Below the pieces are notes generated by a model. That model had not been told where the DNA came from. It saw only the letters and a program-made list of their open reading frames with translations, and ran no database searches. This document shows positions 1-9,889 of a DNA stretch of 23,084 nt, piece after piece (position 1 is the stretch's first letter; each line of letters opens with the position of its first letter). This DNA is from Didymodactylos carnosus. Lineage: Eukaryota > Rotifera > Eurotatoria > Philodinida > Philodinidae. The DNA lies in assembly GCA_905250885.1 (NCBI GenBank), contig CAJNOQ010002688.1:1-23084 (forward strand), written 5' to 3'. The position numbers and the translations under genes are program-made.

Positions 1-61
1 CGCACTTCTGCGTGGTCAAAAACCAGTTATTGCCAGTAAACGTGTAACGAAAACAACATAA
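1..61 (+). CDS. RPL28: Ribosomal protein L28 (eL28), last exon of a second copy, cut by the window start
   Basis: The frame starts mid-exon and ends with TAA at 59-61. It encodes a basic tail beginning ALLRGQKPV, which corresponds to the C-terminus of eukaryotic L28 (human has a RASAILRSQKPV-like stretch). Base for base it equals the last exon of the minus-strand copy at 1022-1081. eL28 is a structural protein of the cytosolic 60S subunit. This copy faces the other tail to tail, and the identity continues about 70 bases past the stop codon. Whether the upstream exons exist cannot be seen, so this may be a complete functional copy or only a duplicated 3' end. Confidence 0.8.
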   Translation, partial: ALLRGQKPVIASKRVTKTT

Positions 62-131
62 ATAGTCGTAATCCATGGAAAATCAAAAGGAAAGCAAATG
101 CCTCAATTTTTTTCTTAAATCTTGATTTCTA
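1..131. repeat. Left arm of a near-perfect inverted repeat covering the RPL28 3' end
   Basis: Bases 1-131 are the reverse complement of 953-1082. The only difference I see is one extra T in a T run near 108-114. The arm holds the last L28 coding exon and about 70 bases of 3' flank. It starts at the window edge, so the true repeat may be longer. Confidence 0.95.
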
Positions 132-952
132 ATGGTGTTTTGTTTTTCGTTATTTCATCTGTTGTAGTAGAAAAAGGTGTGATAAATATTTACCATGAAA
201 ATAAATTTTGAAAGACTTTCTGAGGTATGCGAGAACTGTGTCAGTTTTACTCTTTCTAATTCGTCCAGTTTAACACGTATGGAATTTTCTTTAGGATGAC
301 GGCCACTTGGTGCTGCCGTTTTTGTTGAAAAGGTTTCAAAAGTTGGCGCACTTAAAGACTAAGTTGTTTTGATTACAGTACACTCGAACGTACCATGGTA
401 CAGCGCCGGCGAGATAGCTGAAAAATATCGGTCCACACACACATTGATCACTTACTTTTAACTTAAAGAAGAATGAATATGCTTGGAAGAGAATAACGTA
501 CGAAGTTCTTTGAACATCAAATCTTGCATCAAGAAAAATTTTCATTTTCGCTGACTGAAGATCTCTTTAACGGTAGTGCACCGCGATGTTGCGAATGCTG
601 AAATCATGCAGCAATAATCCCTTCTTTTCTTGCGGTTTGCTCAGCAAGTATATAGAACTACGACACTTAATAAATATTTTAGTTAATATAAATATGATAC
701 ATCATATTATTTCATAAAACTGCTTTTGCCCAAAAATTTTCCGCATTAGTTCTAAAACATATTACATTTCAGGAACTACAATACAAGATATCTACGGTCA
801 AGTTTTCGAAAGTGCGTCTCCCACTCCGTCTCACGCTTTTATTTTCGATCCATAACAATCAAAACAAACTCAATTTTGTGACACATGAAAAACCAACCAA
901 AGCAAGCGATTACAAACCTTTTATACATATGTCACACGCAATAAAACACAAC
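132..952. other. Spacer between the two inverted RPL28 arms; no gene recognised
   Basis: This 821-bp AT-rich spacer separates the 3' ends of the two convergent L28 copies. No open frame shows a recognisable domain or matching splice sites. It holds the diverged 3' flanks of both genes; an AATAAA near 940 (plus strand) lies far from the left copy's stop. I see no RNA gene or transposon ends in it. Confidence 0.5.
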
Positions 953-1082
953 TAGAAATCAAGATTTAAGAAAAAATTGAGGCATTTGCTTTCCTTTTGA
1001 TTTTCCATGGATTACGACTATTTATGTTGTTTTCGTTACACGTTTACTGGCAATAACTGGTTTTTGACCACGCAGAAGTGCG
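953..1082. repeat. Right arm of the inverted repeat covering the RPL28 3' end
   Basis: Reverse complement of 1-131, with a one-base length difference in a homopolymer. The shared sequence stops at 953 in the 3' flank of the gene. On the other side it continues to the last base that can be compared (1082), inside the final L28 exon. Confidence 0.95.
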
Positions 1083-1614
1083 CTAGCACGACGAAGGGCA
1101 GCCTGTAGCAAAAACAATATCGTAGAATTATAATATCTTAGAATTTTTTCTTTGCAAAATAGCACGTACCATTTTGAGGTCTTTACGGTAACGTTGATTT
1201 CGGATTGTACGACGAATTGTTGTCAATACACGTCGAGAATCTTTTTTTAGTGTTATTTTTCGAATTGATTTAGCTGGTTTTTGACGATCTACAAATAGGT
1301 GAAATATGCTGGACATCAGTCTGCTTTAACATATATATAAAAATGTGTTTTACATACATTTTGTTTTGGCTGTTGTAAACACAACACCTTTTCCATCTTT
1401 TGTCGGCTCAACACCAATAACTTTTTTATTAACTAAACCATTGAAACGAAGTGAATTTCGGCTTTTTAAATTGTTTGGTTCCTAGTAAAGAAAATACAAC
1501 AGAATTTGTTGTTCCGAAACGAGTACATGGTATCTCCTTACAGTTGTAAGTGTACAAAGTTTTCGTTTTTGAAGAAATGATGAATTATTTCGTATAATTA
1601 TCCACTGAACATGG
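1022..1614 (-). CDS. RPL28: 60S ribosomal protein L28 (eL28), nearly complete; first exon not found
   Basis: eL28 is a structural component of the large cytosolic ribosomal subunit. Four minus-strand exons join in frame: 1614-1542, 1481-1358, 1288-1170 and 1102-1022, with GT-AG introns of 60-69 nt. The product runs from [14 protein letters not shown] through [10 protein letters not shown] and DGKGVVF to a strongly basic region ([29 protein letters not shown]) and ends ALLRGQKPV plus a lysine/arginine-rich tail. This follows the order of animal L28. The 131 residues seen fit a family of about 137, so only the start (Met plus one or two residues) is missing. The 3' splice site at 1616-1615 implies a tiny first exon upstream, which I could not place. 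The last exon is duplicated at 1-61. Identity is secure from whole-protein resemblance. Confidence 0.9.
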
Positions 1615-2867
1615 CTAGATGCTTGAATAAGTCCTAAGCAAACAAACAAAGAGTATTGCTTCGTGCTTAAAAAGAAGCACGAAATAACATACGTGCTTGC
1701 TTTGATGATTTCATGATGATATCATCGGCTTTGTCTCGTTATAAGCTTTAATCTGAAATACATTAGTGAGCACTTCGTTTTCCTAGTCCAAAAGTCAGAA
1801 GAAACGTGATTATGATCAAAAGACATGATGATAGAATAGATAACTTTTTTCGGCAACACCCGTCATTACTTACAAGAAAACCTTTTTAAATGGCTTTGAT
1901 AGTTAGTTGATTAGAAAATTCAGTGAAGCCATGTTTGAATAACATAATGTTATCACAGTTCTTCGCCGATAAACCATCAAGAAATTGCTACATACCTCAA
2001 ACAGAATCTCTCTTTATTCACTTTGTATGCATGCTTTCTTTATTTCTACATTATTTCATGGATCAGGAATATGCGTAATCGGACCGTTAAAAAGATAGTC
2101 GATGACCACTCACTGTCACATCGAAAAGTGGCTCTCAGATTAAGAAATGTTGGGATGAGTTAGTTGATGATCGACACAAAAACCTGCGAAAATTGTATCA
2201 TATCTTAGTCAACTGAGATTATATTTAACGATCATCAGTCAGAGAACGTCGCTCATCGAGTCATTAGCTCCAGTTGTTCGGTCGATCAGTAAAAAATTGA
2301 TTGGTACAGACATGCTTGAAAATACGTTATCAAGACTCTACAGGAGAGAGAAGCAGAAAACTGCAAGTATAACTAAGAGCAGGACCCACATTCATTGTCT
2401 ATAGATGAAAAAGCTTTTGGTTCTTTGTCTGCACAAAATACTGGACATGAGCAAAACGGCTAAACGTGCTATTACTGTGCAGTATTTTTTATTGGTTGGT
2501 ATCTTCTGTTAATTCTGACGTCACCTTTACGTTATTCATTCACATTCTTTTCTTTTCCACGTGTTTAACGCCCTCCCTATCCCTCACACGGAAAAAAAGC
2601 AAAAAGTCGTGAAAAACAAAAAACAGATAAATAAAAAACAAAGAATGACACAAAGAAAAGACAAAAGTTAGTGGTTCTCAAATAGTTTGCTATCGTAGGA
2701 AAAATTTTGTTCTATTCTTTTTCGAATTTTCTCTATTGATCGATTTATTATCATTTAAAATATTCCGAGAACGAAACAAAAGTGCGAACGTTTTTCTTGT
2801 TATTTTCGTTTTGTAAAAACATAAAAGCTATCTCGAAAACATGGTTCAAATTGCTATTTAATAGATT
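1615..2867. other. Intergenic region between divergent RPL28 and EDEM1; promoters presumed here
   Basis: About 1.25 kb with no supportable gene. It should contain the missing first exon and promoter of RPL28 (minus strand) and the promoter of EDEM1 (plus strand). A small hairpin lies at 1660-1683 (9-bp stem TTCGTGCTT/AAGCACGAA, 6-nt loop). A stretch near 2080-2480 gives short basic reading fragments broken by stops, which could be an old transposase remnant, but I could not identify a family. Confidence 0.4.
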
Positions 2868-5800
2868 ATGGCTTGTGCACATGTGAAGCAGAGAAAAGAC
2901 TCAAAAGGTACGAAACGGAAAAACAAAGAAATTAAGTTATGTTAACCATAATCTTCCTTGTTTTTTAGAAACAACAGTAAATAGCTTATCACAACTTTGT
3001 ATCGAATCAAAAACTGATTTTAATCTAAATTCAAGCTCTCGTCTCTGTTTGTTGTGTCCATCGCCAACAATAACCGCTGCTAGTCGTACTAATTTCTGTT
3101 TCGATTTTCTACTTCGTTCGGCCGATTATCGTTTACAAATAATGCGTTTATTTTGGTTAAATTTTGCACAACTCGTCTTCATTATTTTGTTTTTCTTTTT
3201 ACCAACATTTTTACGCGCAATTAACCATTTTGATTATTCAATGTTATTGAAACCAAAGCCGACATCTCACCCTTCATCACAATCACTGTTCGATTTATTT
3301 TCATCTACAACAGATAATTTTACTACCGTCGATAATTTCTCCTATCATGAACAACAATATGATCGTTATTTGTATTTTTCAACGAATGAGCGTTTAAGAT
3401 TGCGAGATGAATCGAAGAAAATGTTTGAGTTTGCTTACGATAATTATATGCAATACGCATTTCCGTTGGATGAACTAGATCCAATTCATTGTCGCGGAAG
3501 GGGACCCGATGTCGAGAGACTGTGAGTTTAAAGAAGAAAAATTATGTGTGTATTAAGAGAGGAAATAATTGGAGAGAATTTACAATGTTACGTGTCTTTC
3601 TTGTTTTAGTGACAATATAAATATTAACGATGTGTTGGGAAATTATTCGCTAGGATTGGTGGATAGTTTAGATACGTTAGCAGTAAGTTGAGAGTGTGAT
3701 GCTGCTCTCGTTGATTTTTACTAAGATTAAGTAGTTTCTGTCGCAATGCTAATCCGTATTTTGAGAACGGAATTATTGATGTCAGTGTACAGTTCTTACC
3801 TTGTGGCCAGAGCAGTCTACGTTTTGCAGATAGCTAAATATCTGTTTTGATCCGACAACTATTTCATGGTTTAGGTTATGGGAAATGCCACAGAATTTCA
3901 GCATGCTGTTAAGCTTGTTATTGAACACGTGCGATTCGATAGAAATACCACGATACAAGTATTTGAAGCCACAATAAGGTAATTGCGTGACATGTTTTTA
4001 GTTATTAAAGAAATATAACTTTTCTCCTTGTAGGGTACTTGGTGCACTGTTATCCGCACATTTACTTATAATTGATCCTCTACAACCATTTGGGGATCTT
4101 GCTATACCAAACTATGCCAATGAATTACTCGATTTAGCACATGATTTAGCCTCAAGGTTGCTACCGGCCTTCGAGAATGTACCTCATGGTCTACCTTATC
4201 CTCGGGTATGGGTTTATGAACATCGAAAAGAGTGATCAACTAACTATACTCTGGCTGCATTTAGGTAAATCTGCTAACTGGTGTTGTATCTGGCATGAGA
4301 AACGATACATCGACAGCTGGTGCGGGAAGTCTGTCGTTAGAATTCACAATATTAAGTCGATTAGTTGGTGATCCTATATTTGAACGTGTCGCGCGTCGTG
4401 CGGTCAATTCTCTGTGGACAAGGCGCAATCAAATCACTGGTTTGTTAGGTACAAAGGGTATTTTTCAATGATCTATTCCAAAGAACTATATAATTTTTTT
4501 CTTCTAGGAAATGTCATTGATGTGGAAACTGGTGAATGGATAGGGCAGAGTTCGGGTCTCGGTGCTGGAATCGATTCATTTTTTGAGTATTTATTAAAAG
4601 TATGTATTTTTTTATGAACTCCTCTCTGAACTATGCGTTAGGAAAAGAGAAATGAAAGTTTATGGAGGAGAATTATCCGCACTCATTCCCTCCTCTGAAA
4701 ACGATGACGGATAAGATGCATAAAAATTGTGAAGTTTAGGACTGCGCGTAGGCAATGTGATTTACGAGAGAGATATACGAGATTATATGCAGCCTCGCAA
4801 GAATTTGGCAGCTTTTCGCATTGGCTGATCAATCACAAAAATGCTTGTTTTGGATTATTTTCAAGCATGTGTTGTCGAATGCTTGCTGATTGGTCGGCCA
4901 ACATGGACGCTGAAAACTCACGGAGCTGAACAAGATTAGCCCTGTACATCTCCAATTCTTGTATCCACTTTCTAACGAGCAGTTTCATCTTTAGACCTGA
5001 GGAGTTTTCATTGACATGTTTTTCTGCCATCATACATCTCAAATATTGATTTGTTCAGAATTATATATTGTTCGGTGAGCAAGAGGACTTGAACATGTTT
5101 GATGACGCGTACCAAGCAATTTATGCTCACATGCGGAAGGGGTAAACAGATTTTCATACTAAAAAGTTCTGACGGTTAAAAATTATTTTCTTTTAGTCGA
5201 GTGAATTGTAAAGAAGGCGTGGGTCTCCATCCAATGTATGTGAATGTAAACATGCACACCGGAGCTGTATCAACAACTTGGATTGATTCTCTGCAAGCAT
5301 CATTTTCTGCCGTTCAAGTGTGTATGCTTGTTGGTTAATGTTAGTTAACTTAAGATTGAAATTGATGAGTTATTTTGCTGAAATACTCTTCTCATCATTG
5401 TTAAATGCTAATGTTGTAATCTCATTTTAGGTTCTGCTTGGAGATATTGACGAAGCAATATGTATGCACGCCCTTTATTACAGTATTTGGCGAAAATTTG
5501 GTGTTTTACCAGAAAGATTCAACTGGCACGTGAAAATGCCGGATGTTAATTTTTATCCATTGAGACCAGAATTTGTCGAAGCAACATATTTTCTTTATCA
5601 AGCAACAAAAAATCCGTTTTATCTGCATGTTGGCCGTGATATTATAGAAAATCTGAACTATTACACAAAAGTCAAGTAAGTAATTAACTAATGTGTTTAA
5701 CCTGCAACCGTGAGGGGCACTTTTCTTTTTTATAGATGTGGATATGCAACCGTGCATGATGTAAACGATAAAACATTGGAAGATCGAATGGAGAGTTTTT

Positions 5801-6388
5801 TCTTAAGTGAAACATGCAAATATTTGTATTTGGTAAGTCGAACTAACTGCTTAGTTTCAGATGATATATCGAATTCAAATTCATCTGCTGTAGCTCTTTG
5901 ATGAAGACAATTATTTGAACAAACAAGGTGCTAATCATTATATATTCACAACCGAAGCTCATATCATACCGTTAATGTCAAAATTACGGAAAAAGGTTTG
6001 GGAAAATGATGGATTTTCTAGTCCTACATCGCCTGCTAATGAGAATGTATTCGTTTCGTCCGACAACTGCGAAACGAAGAAGAATGTTTCTAATAATAAA
6101 AAGAAACGAAAATCAACCAAAACTAGTATGAAAAACGAGATAATACAGATTCATCTCGGTGAATCGACGACAAAAAAACCAGTGACTGTGATAACCAACG
6201 TTATTACAAACAATACGAGAAAAGTTAATGAATCCAGTGTAAGTCTGCTTTTGTTCAGGTCTCAGATATGAGACTAATTTTTGTTGTTTCAGTGTCGTTC
6301 TCGGCCAATTGAACGTCATACATTACCTTTGAGTGCTGCACTTTTATTCCAATTGGATGAAATGGTTGGAGTGTATCCTCCTCGATAA
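2868..6388 (+). CDS. EDEM1: ER degradation-enhancing alpha-mannosidase-like protein 1 (GH47 family)
   Basis: EDEM proteins recognise or trim mannose on misfolded glycoproteins in the ER and pass them to ER-associated degradation. Thirteen exons join in frame: 2868-2907, 2969-3521, 3610-3682, 3875-3978, 4034-4205, 4265-4448, 4508-4599, 5059-5141, 5197-5317, 5431-5675, 5736-5832, 5894-6238, 6293-6388 (734 residues). A hydrophobic segment at 72-95 is the likely signal anchor. The GH47 domain spans roughly 155-620: [25 protein letters not shown] (acid Glu253), [15 protein letters not shown] (Asp398), [16 protein letters not shown] (about 521-524) and TTEAH at 607-611 (calcium-site Thr). It resembles EDEM1 more than EDEM2/3. 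A lysine-rich linker (about 620-700) follows. The start is uncertain: ATG 3142 sits directly before the anchor and gives 663 residues, close to human EDEM1 (657). Intron 7 (4600-5058) is unusually long. Confidence 0.93.
4600..5058. other. Long EDEM1 intron with an imperfect inverted duplication and an antisense small reading frame
   Basis: This 459-nt intron is several times longer than most others in the gene. The minus strand carries an ATG-started frame from 5033 to 4833 (66 residues). It is charged and helix-prone ([19 protein letters not shown]), ending PKQAFL and a stop. The plus strand at about 4735-4835 gives a related-looking peptide ([20 protein letters not shown]), and the DNA around 4828-4845 and 4886-4904 is imperfectly inverted. 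The stretch may be an old inverted duplication of a coding fragment. No domain was recognised. Confidence 0.4.
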
Positions 6389-6835
6389 CCGTGATCTTGT
6401 TTACGCTTCACATGTCTCTTTTCATTCTTTTTTATATCCACAATATTTCTTGCTCTTTCGAGCTGTATATTTTGTGTATTATACTTTCTCGATTGTCTGA
6501 ACAGTTTTTATGTGTGAGCACGTGTCTTTCATTCTAATATTCTTCTTTTGCGAAAAACAATTGCCATATATTGATGCCTTAAGTTGTCAGATCACTCATG
6601 TCTCCCTTGTTTTGTCTAATGTGTTGTTTTTTATAGAGATGTATATATTTGTTACTTGCTGTTTTTCTATCCACATGCAAAACAAAAATGTCTTTCAACG
6701 AAAAAATTGTTATTTATTGTTGTTGTTAATTATTTTTGTACGAAATCACACCTGTTTTTATCGAGAAAAGGCTTCGATCGAAATTTGTTTCTTGGTATCA
6801 GTTATGTCAATCGAGACAAAATGCTCACTAGTATA

Positions 6836-6841
6836 AATAAA
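6836..6841 (+). terminator. Candidate polyadenylation signal of EDEM1
   Basis: AATAAA about 450 bases after the EDEM1 stop codon, and the first canonical hexamer that I see there. The long T-rich 3' flank (6389-6835) contains only chance open frames with no recognisable protein. Confidence 0.45.
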
Positions 6842-7320
6842 ATCATTTAAGAATGAAAAAACAACAGAAAAAGTCTTCTGCATGGGTTATATCTGAAATC
6901 TGTTTTGGGTGAAAGCTAAAGGTTATTGTTCTCGTCTAATGCCGCTTATCTTTAATGTTGAGGCATTCCAAATTTTGTGATAAGAAAGATCGGAACTACG
7001 TCTATCCTCCTAACAGAAACTTCGGAGAAAAAAGGTGTATGGCGACTTTCAATGTCATCAAAAGTCCCTTTCTGCTTAATGATTCAATTCATTTATATTC
7101 TTGATGAACAATGACTCGAAATAATTGTTCAACAAAAAGACGTTTAAATTGTTTGATCAATTGTATCAGTAAACTATCACTCGATCAATCAAATATAATT
7201 GAAATATTGTTCTATAAATTTTATCTCACACTTCGATATGCACAAAAGTCGGGTCATCATTGATTCTGATGAAGTATCATTTTAGATCTTGCACATAGAG
7301 ATAACCGAACATAACTGAAG
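6842..7320. other. Intergenic region EDEM1-VKOR
   Basis: No gene or repeat is recognised. The downstream end should hold the VKOR promoter. A 3' splice-like site (CATTTTAG, near 7285) lies about 35 bases upstream of the VKOR ATG without a visible partner donor. Confidence 0.4.
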
Positions 7321-7962
7321 ATGATAGTTGGACAAGTTTTACTGGGCCTTTCGGGACTCGGTGTCTCACTTTATTCATATTATGTGAAAAAACAGCATGA
7401 AAAAAATCCACGATATAAAGCAATGTGTGATTTTGGTCCACATTCAAGCTGTTCGCGTGTGCTCAACTCCCAGTGAGTATAAACGGAACAATTCGTTGAT
7501 TTTCTGGTTATGCTGCTTCCTTCTCATTATAGATACAGCAGCGGTTTTGGTTTAACAAATAGTTTATTCGGAACCAAAAGTTTTATGAATGCATCTAACA
7601 CAACATACGGTGCCCTGTTTTATCTCTTACAGATCATATGCGGTAAATATGACCTAGTTCCTTTAGAGTCTAAACGCGCTTAAGCTGCTTCTTTGAGCGA
7701 ATGCAGTATAGCCAATCAGCTGACATTTTGAGTTCTGATTCGGGAATGCTGGATGTGTGCAATTAATACTTATCTTTTAGGTACGATTGCTACGCCGCTA
7801 CTGACCAAATTCGCATTTTTTTCCGCAATATTGGCAGCATTGGGATCATTGTATCTTGCTGTTATATTGGCGTTTGTGTTAAAAGATTTTTGTCTTGTTT
7901 GTATAACATCCTACGCTATAAATGCTGGCTTACTTTGGCAAACATACAAGGCCGTACAATAA
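7321..7962 (+). CDS. VKORC1: Vitamin K epoxide reductase (VKORC1/VKORC1L1 type)
   Basis: ER-membrane enzyme that reduces vitamin K 2,3-epoxide and quinone through a dithiol relay, supporting gamma-carboxylation or oxidative protein folding. Three exons join in frame: 7321-7472, 7533-7642 and 7781-7962 (147 residues; human VKORC1 has 163). It shows a first membrane helix at about 2-22. The loop cysteines Cys36 and Cys44 lie in [13 protein letters not shown], matching Cys43/Cys51 of the human enzyme. A middle helical hairpin spans about 78-120, and the redox centre is Cys125-Leu-Val-Cys128. The motif after it reads TSYAIN, where human has TTYAIN, so the warfarin-related TYA triplet is SYA here. 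The ATG directly precedes the first helix. The vertebrate paralogues VKORC1 and VKORC1L1 cannot be told apart here. Human diversity of function should not be assumed for an invertebrate copy. Confidence 0.93.
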
Positions 7963-8149
7963 AAAAGAAATGAAGACTTTTAACAGATATTCTCGCTAAA
8001 GCATTTTTTTCGACCATTTCTGTTCCACTATGAATGTTAATTATATGTTTCCGTGTTCTAGTAATGTCTTTTAACGACAGTCCATTATTTTTTGTTTGTT
8101 GACAAAAGCGGTGTATTATGAGCTTGTTCCACTTTTTGAAGTTCGTCGA

Positions 8150-8155
8150 AATAAA
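8150..8155 (+). terminator. Candidate polyadenylation signal of VKOR
   Basis: AATAAA about 190 bases after the VKOR stop codon. The remaining sequence up to the foldback element at 8435 shows no gene. Confidence 0.5.
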
Positions 8156-8434
8156 ACATATTGAAATATGTTAGTATCACTGTATTATGTGAACCTTAGT
8201 TAACAACAATGTGTCGGTTATCAAGAAAGGTTTTAATGCATATGTTAATTGATAATTTTGATACAATGTGTTTGAATACTTGTGTGTGATTTCAACTAGT
8301 ACACTGATATAATGTGTATGCTTTCAGAATGCAAGAGGAATAAACTTCATTATGGTACTGTCGAACTTAAAATATCGGTCTATGTGAAATACTTGCAGTA
8401 ATGTTGACTTAAACAAGTATTATTGAAAATGCCA

Positions 8435-9360
8435 ATCACCAAATCAATTAAACAAAATTTAAATTTAAGAAAACATATACAAGAAGAATATATAGCAATT
8501 TAATAGTAAATTAATTAGTTTAGTTTCAGCGTTATTGCAAATTCATTAGCGGACAGACTAAAAAAAGAATATAAAGAGAATATATACAAGAAGTATGAAT
8601 AGAAATATGAAAGATATATGAAATATGTCAACAGCTGACGGTTTTTAAATTATATTGCCAGAGGTTGTTTTTTGAAATGTTATGGGTTTTGTCAAGTCAC
8701 AAGAGCTATAAATAACTGCCCTAAACTACCCAGGTCGGTCAAAACGACTATCCGTATTTTCACCGTAAATTTGCTTCATACGGCATCGTAAACGGACCGT
8801 ATTTTCTCCGAATATTGGGAACAGTAATATGGCACCGTATACGACGTCGTATTTTCACAGTATACGGCCGTATACGTGCTGTAATCTCATTATGATAGGG
8901 CCGTATTACTGTTCCCAATATTAGGACCGTATACGGTTCGTTTATGCGTCGTAAAGTAACCGTATACGGACCGTATCGTTCGACCTGGGTACAGATGATA
9001 TCATCAAAGAAATATCGAAGCAAGAATAGAAAGTATTGCACACAGCAAAATCGTAGGATGAAGCGAAAGAATACGCAAAATTACAGTTTAACGTTTGCCA
9101 ACATCGTCGATCAGATTTCAAAAACCATAAAAAAAACAATAAAATTTCAAAAGCCGTCAACTGTTGACGTGTTTCATATATCTTTTTTATTTCTGTTCAT
9201 ACTTCTTCTTGTATATATTTTCTTTATATTCTTTTTTTAGTCCGCCCACTAATGAATTTGCAATAACGCTGAAACTAAACTAATTAATTTACTAGTAAAT
9301 TGCTATATATTCTTGTATACGTTTTCTTTAATTTAAATTTTCTTTAATTGATTTGGTGAT
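8435..9360. mobile_element. Foldback-type (long terminal inverted repeat) non-autonomous element
   Basis: The two ends are long imperfect inverted repeats. ATCACCAAATCAATTAA begins at 8435, and its complement ends at 9360. Each arm runs about 215-220 bp, to about 8655 and about 9140, sharing blocks such as TTTCAGCGTTATTGCAAATT and the GTCAACnGnTGACG region. A second, inner inverted structure is bounded by ACCCAGGTCG (about 8728) and its complement (about 8980-8990), centred on the palindrome at 8860-8875. No transposase is encoded. Symmetry at both scales is what is expected of a foldback or MITE-like element moved by an enzyme made elsewhere. I could not fix a target-site duplication. Confidence 0.75.
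8728..8993. repeat. Palindromic CCGTAT/CCGTATACGG-rich core of the foldback element
   Basis: CCGTAT recurs at roughly 8753, 8797, 8835, 8869, 8901, 8927, 8959 and 8970, several times as the full palindrome CCGTATACGG. The centre GTATACGGCCGTATAC (8860-8875) is a perfect 16-bp palindrome. Outer blocks containing ATATTGGGAACAGTAAT pair across it (8811-8828 with 8905-8922). The spacing is mostly 26-44 bp. The reading frame through it (minus strand, 9041-8760) gives only repetitive Arg/Pro/Tyr peptides and is not a gene. Confidence 0.85.
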
Positions 9361-9816
9361 CAACAAGTCACTTTTCTGGTGATCGAAAACATTGATATCC
9401 TTTTTTATTCTATTTAATAAACCTCAAAGCTTGTCTCATCGGTCTATTGTTTGTATGTCGAACGTCTCCCTTTCGGAGAGAATGGAAAATAACATGGACG
9501 CAATTTTTTTAATTATTCTGAAAAATAACTACAAACATTTGTGCAGGGTGGACGCATTTATCTGCGTTTGATTATGAGCTGAAAAACATTGGTTATGACT
9601 ACAAACGTAGGAAAAAACGCTGTATTGTATAAAACGAAAATGGTTCCAATTTTATTTCTAGATGAAATAATGGCAAGATACTTTTTTTAGGATTCGAATA
9701 CAATAAATATTTTGATTATACCTCAACATTTTTCGTCCTAAATGATAATATAATTACGCCATTCACTCCCATTTATTTATCATTGAAGTTAGATATCAAT
9801 ATGGTCAAACATACTA
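9361..9816. other. Intergenic AT-rich stretch, no gene seen
   Basis: Lies between the foldback element and the 3' end of the minus-strand MFSD11 gene. It has short A/T-rich runs only, with no supported coding exon, RNA gene or repeat pair. Confidence 0.4.
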
Positions 9817-9822
9817 TTTATT
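9817..9822 (-). terminator. Candidate polyadenylation signal of MFSD11
   Basis: TTTATT on the plus strand, so AATAAA on the minus strand, 68-73 bases after the last coding base at 9890. Confidence 0.6.
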
Positions 9823-9889
9823 ACTAAAAACTTTGAACAAGAATATCAGCTTTGTAAAAGAATAATAACAAAAAATTATGTGAAGAAAA

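Noticed and set aside
2080-2480. Possible Tc1/mariner-type transposase remnant
   Set aside because: Peptides such as RTVKKIVDDHSLSHRKVALRL look helix-turn-helix-like, but stops and frame changes break them and no catalytic motif or inverted ends were found.
6510-6850. Open frames in the EDEM1 3' flank with Phe/Cys/Leu-rich peptides
   Set aside because: T-rich untranslated DNA gives such hydrophobic frames by chance. No start context, splice pattern or family resemblance was seen, and a polyadenylation signal follows.
8760-9041. Minus-strand open frame of 93 residues inside the foldback core
   Set aside because: The peptide is a by-product of the CCGTAT repeats (recurrent Arg, Pro, Tyr, Thr, Val) and has no domain; the DNA symmetry explains it.
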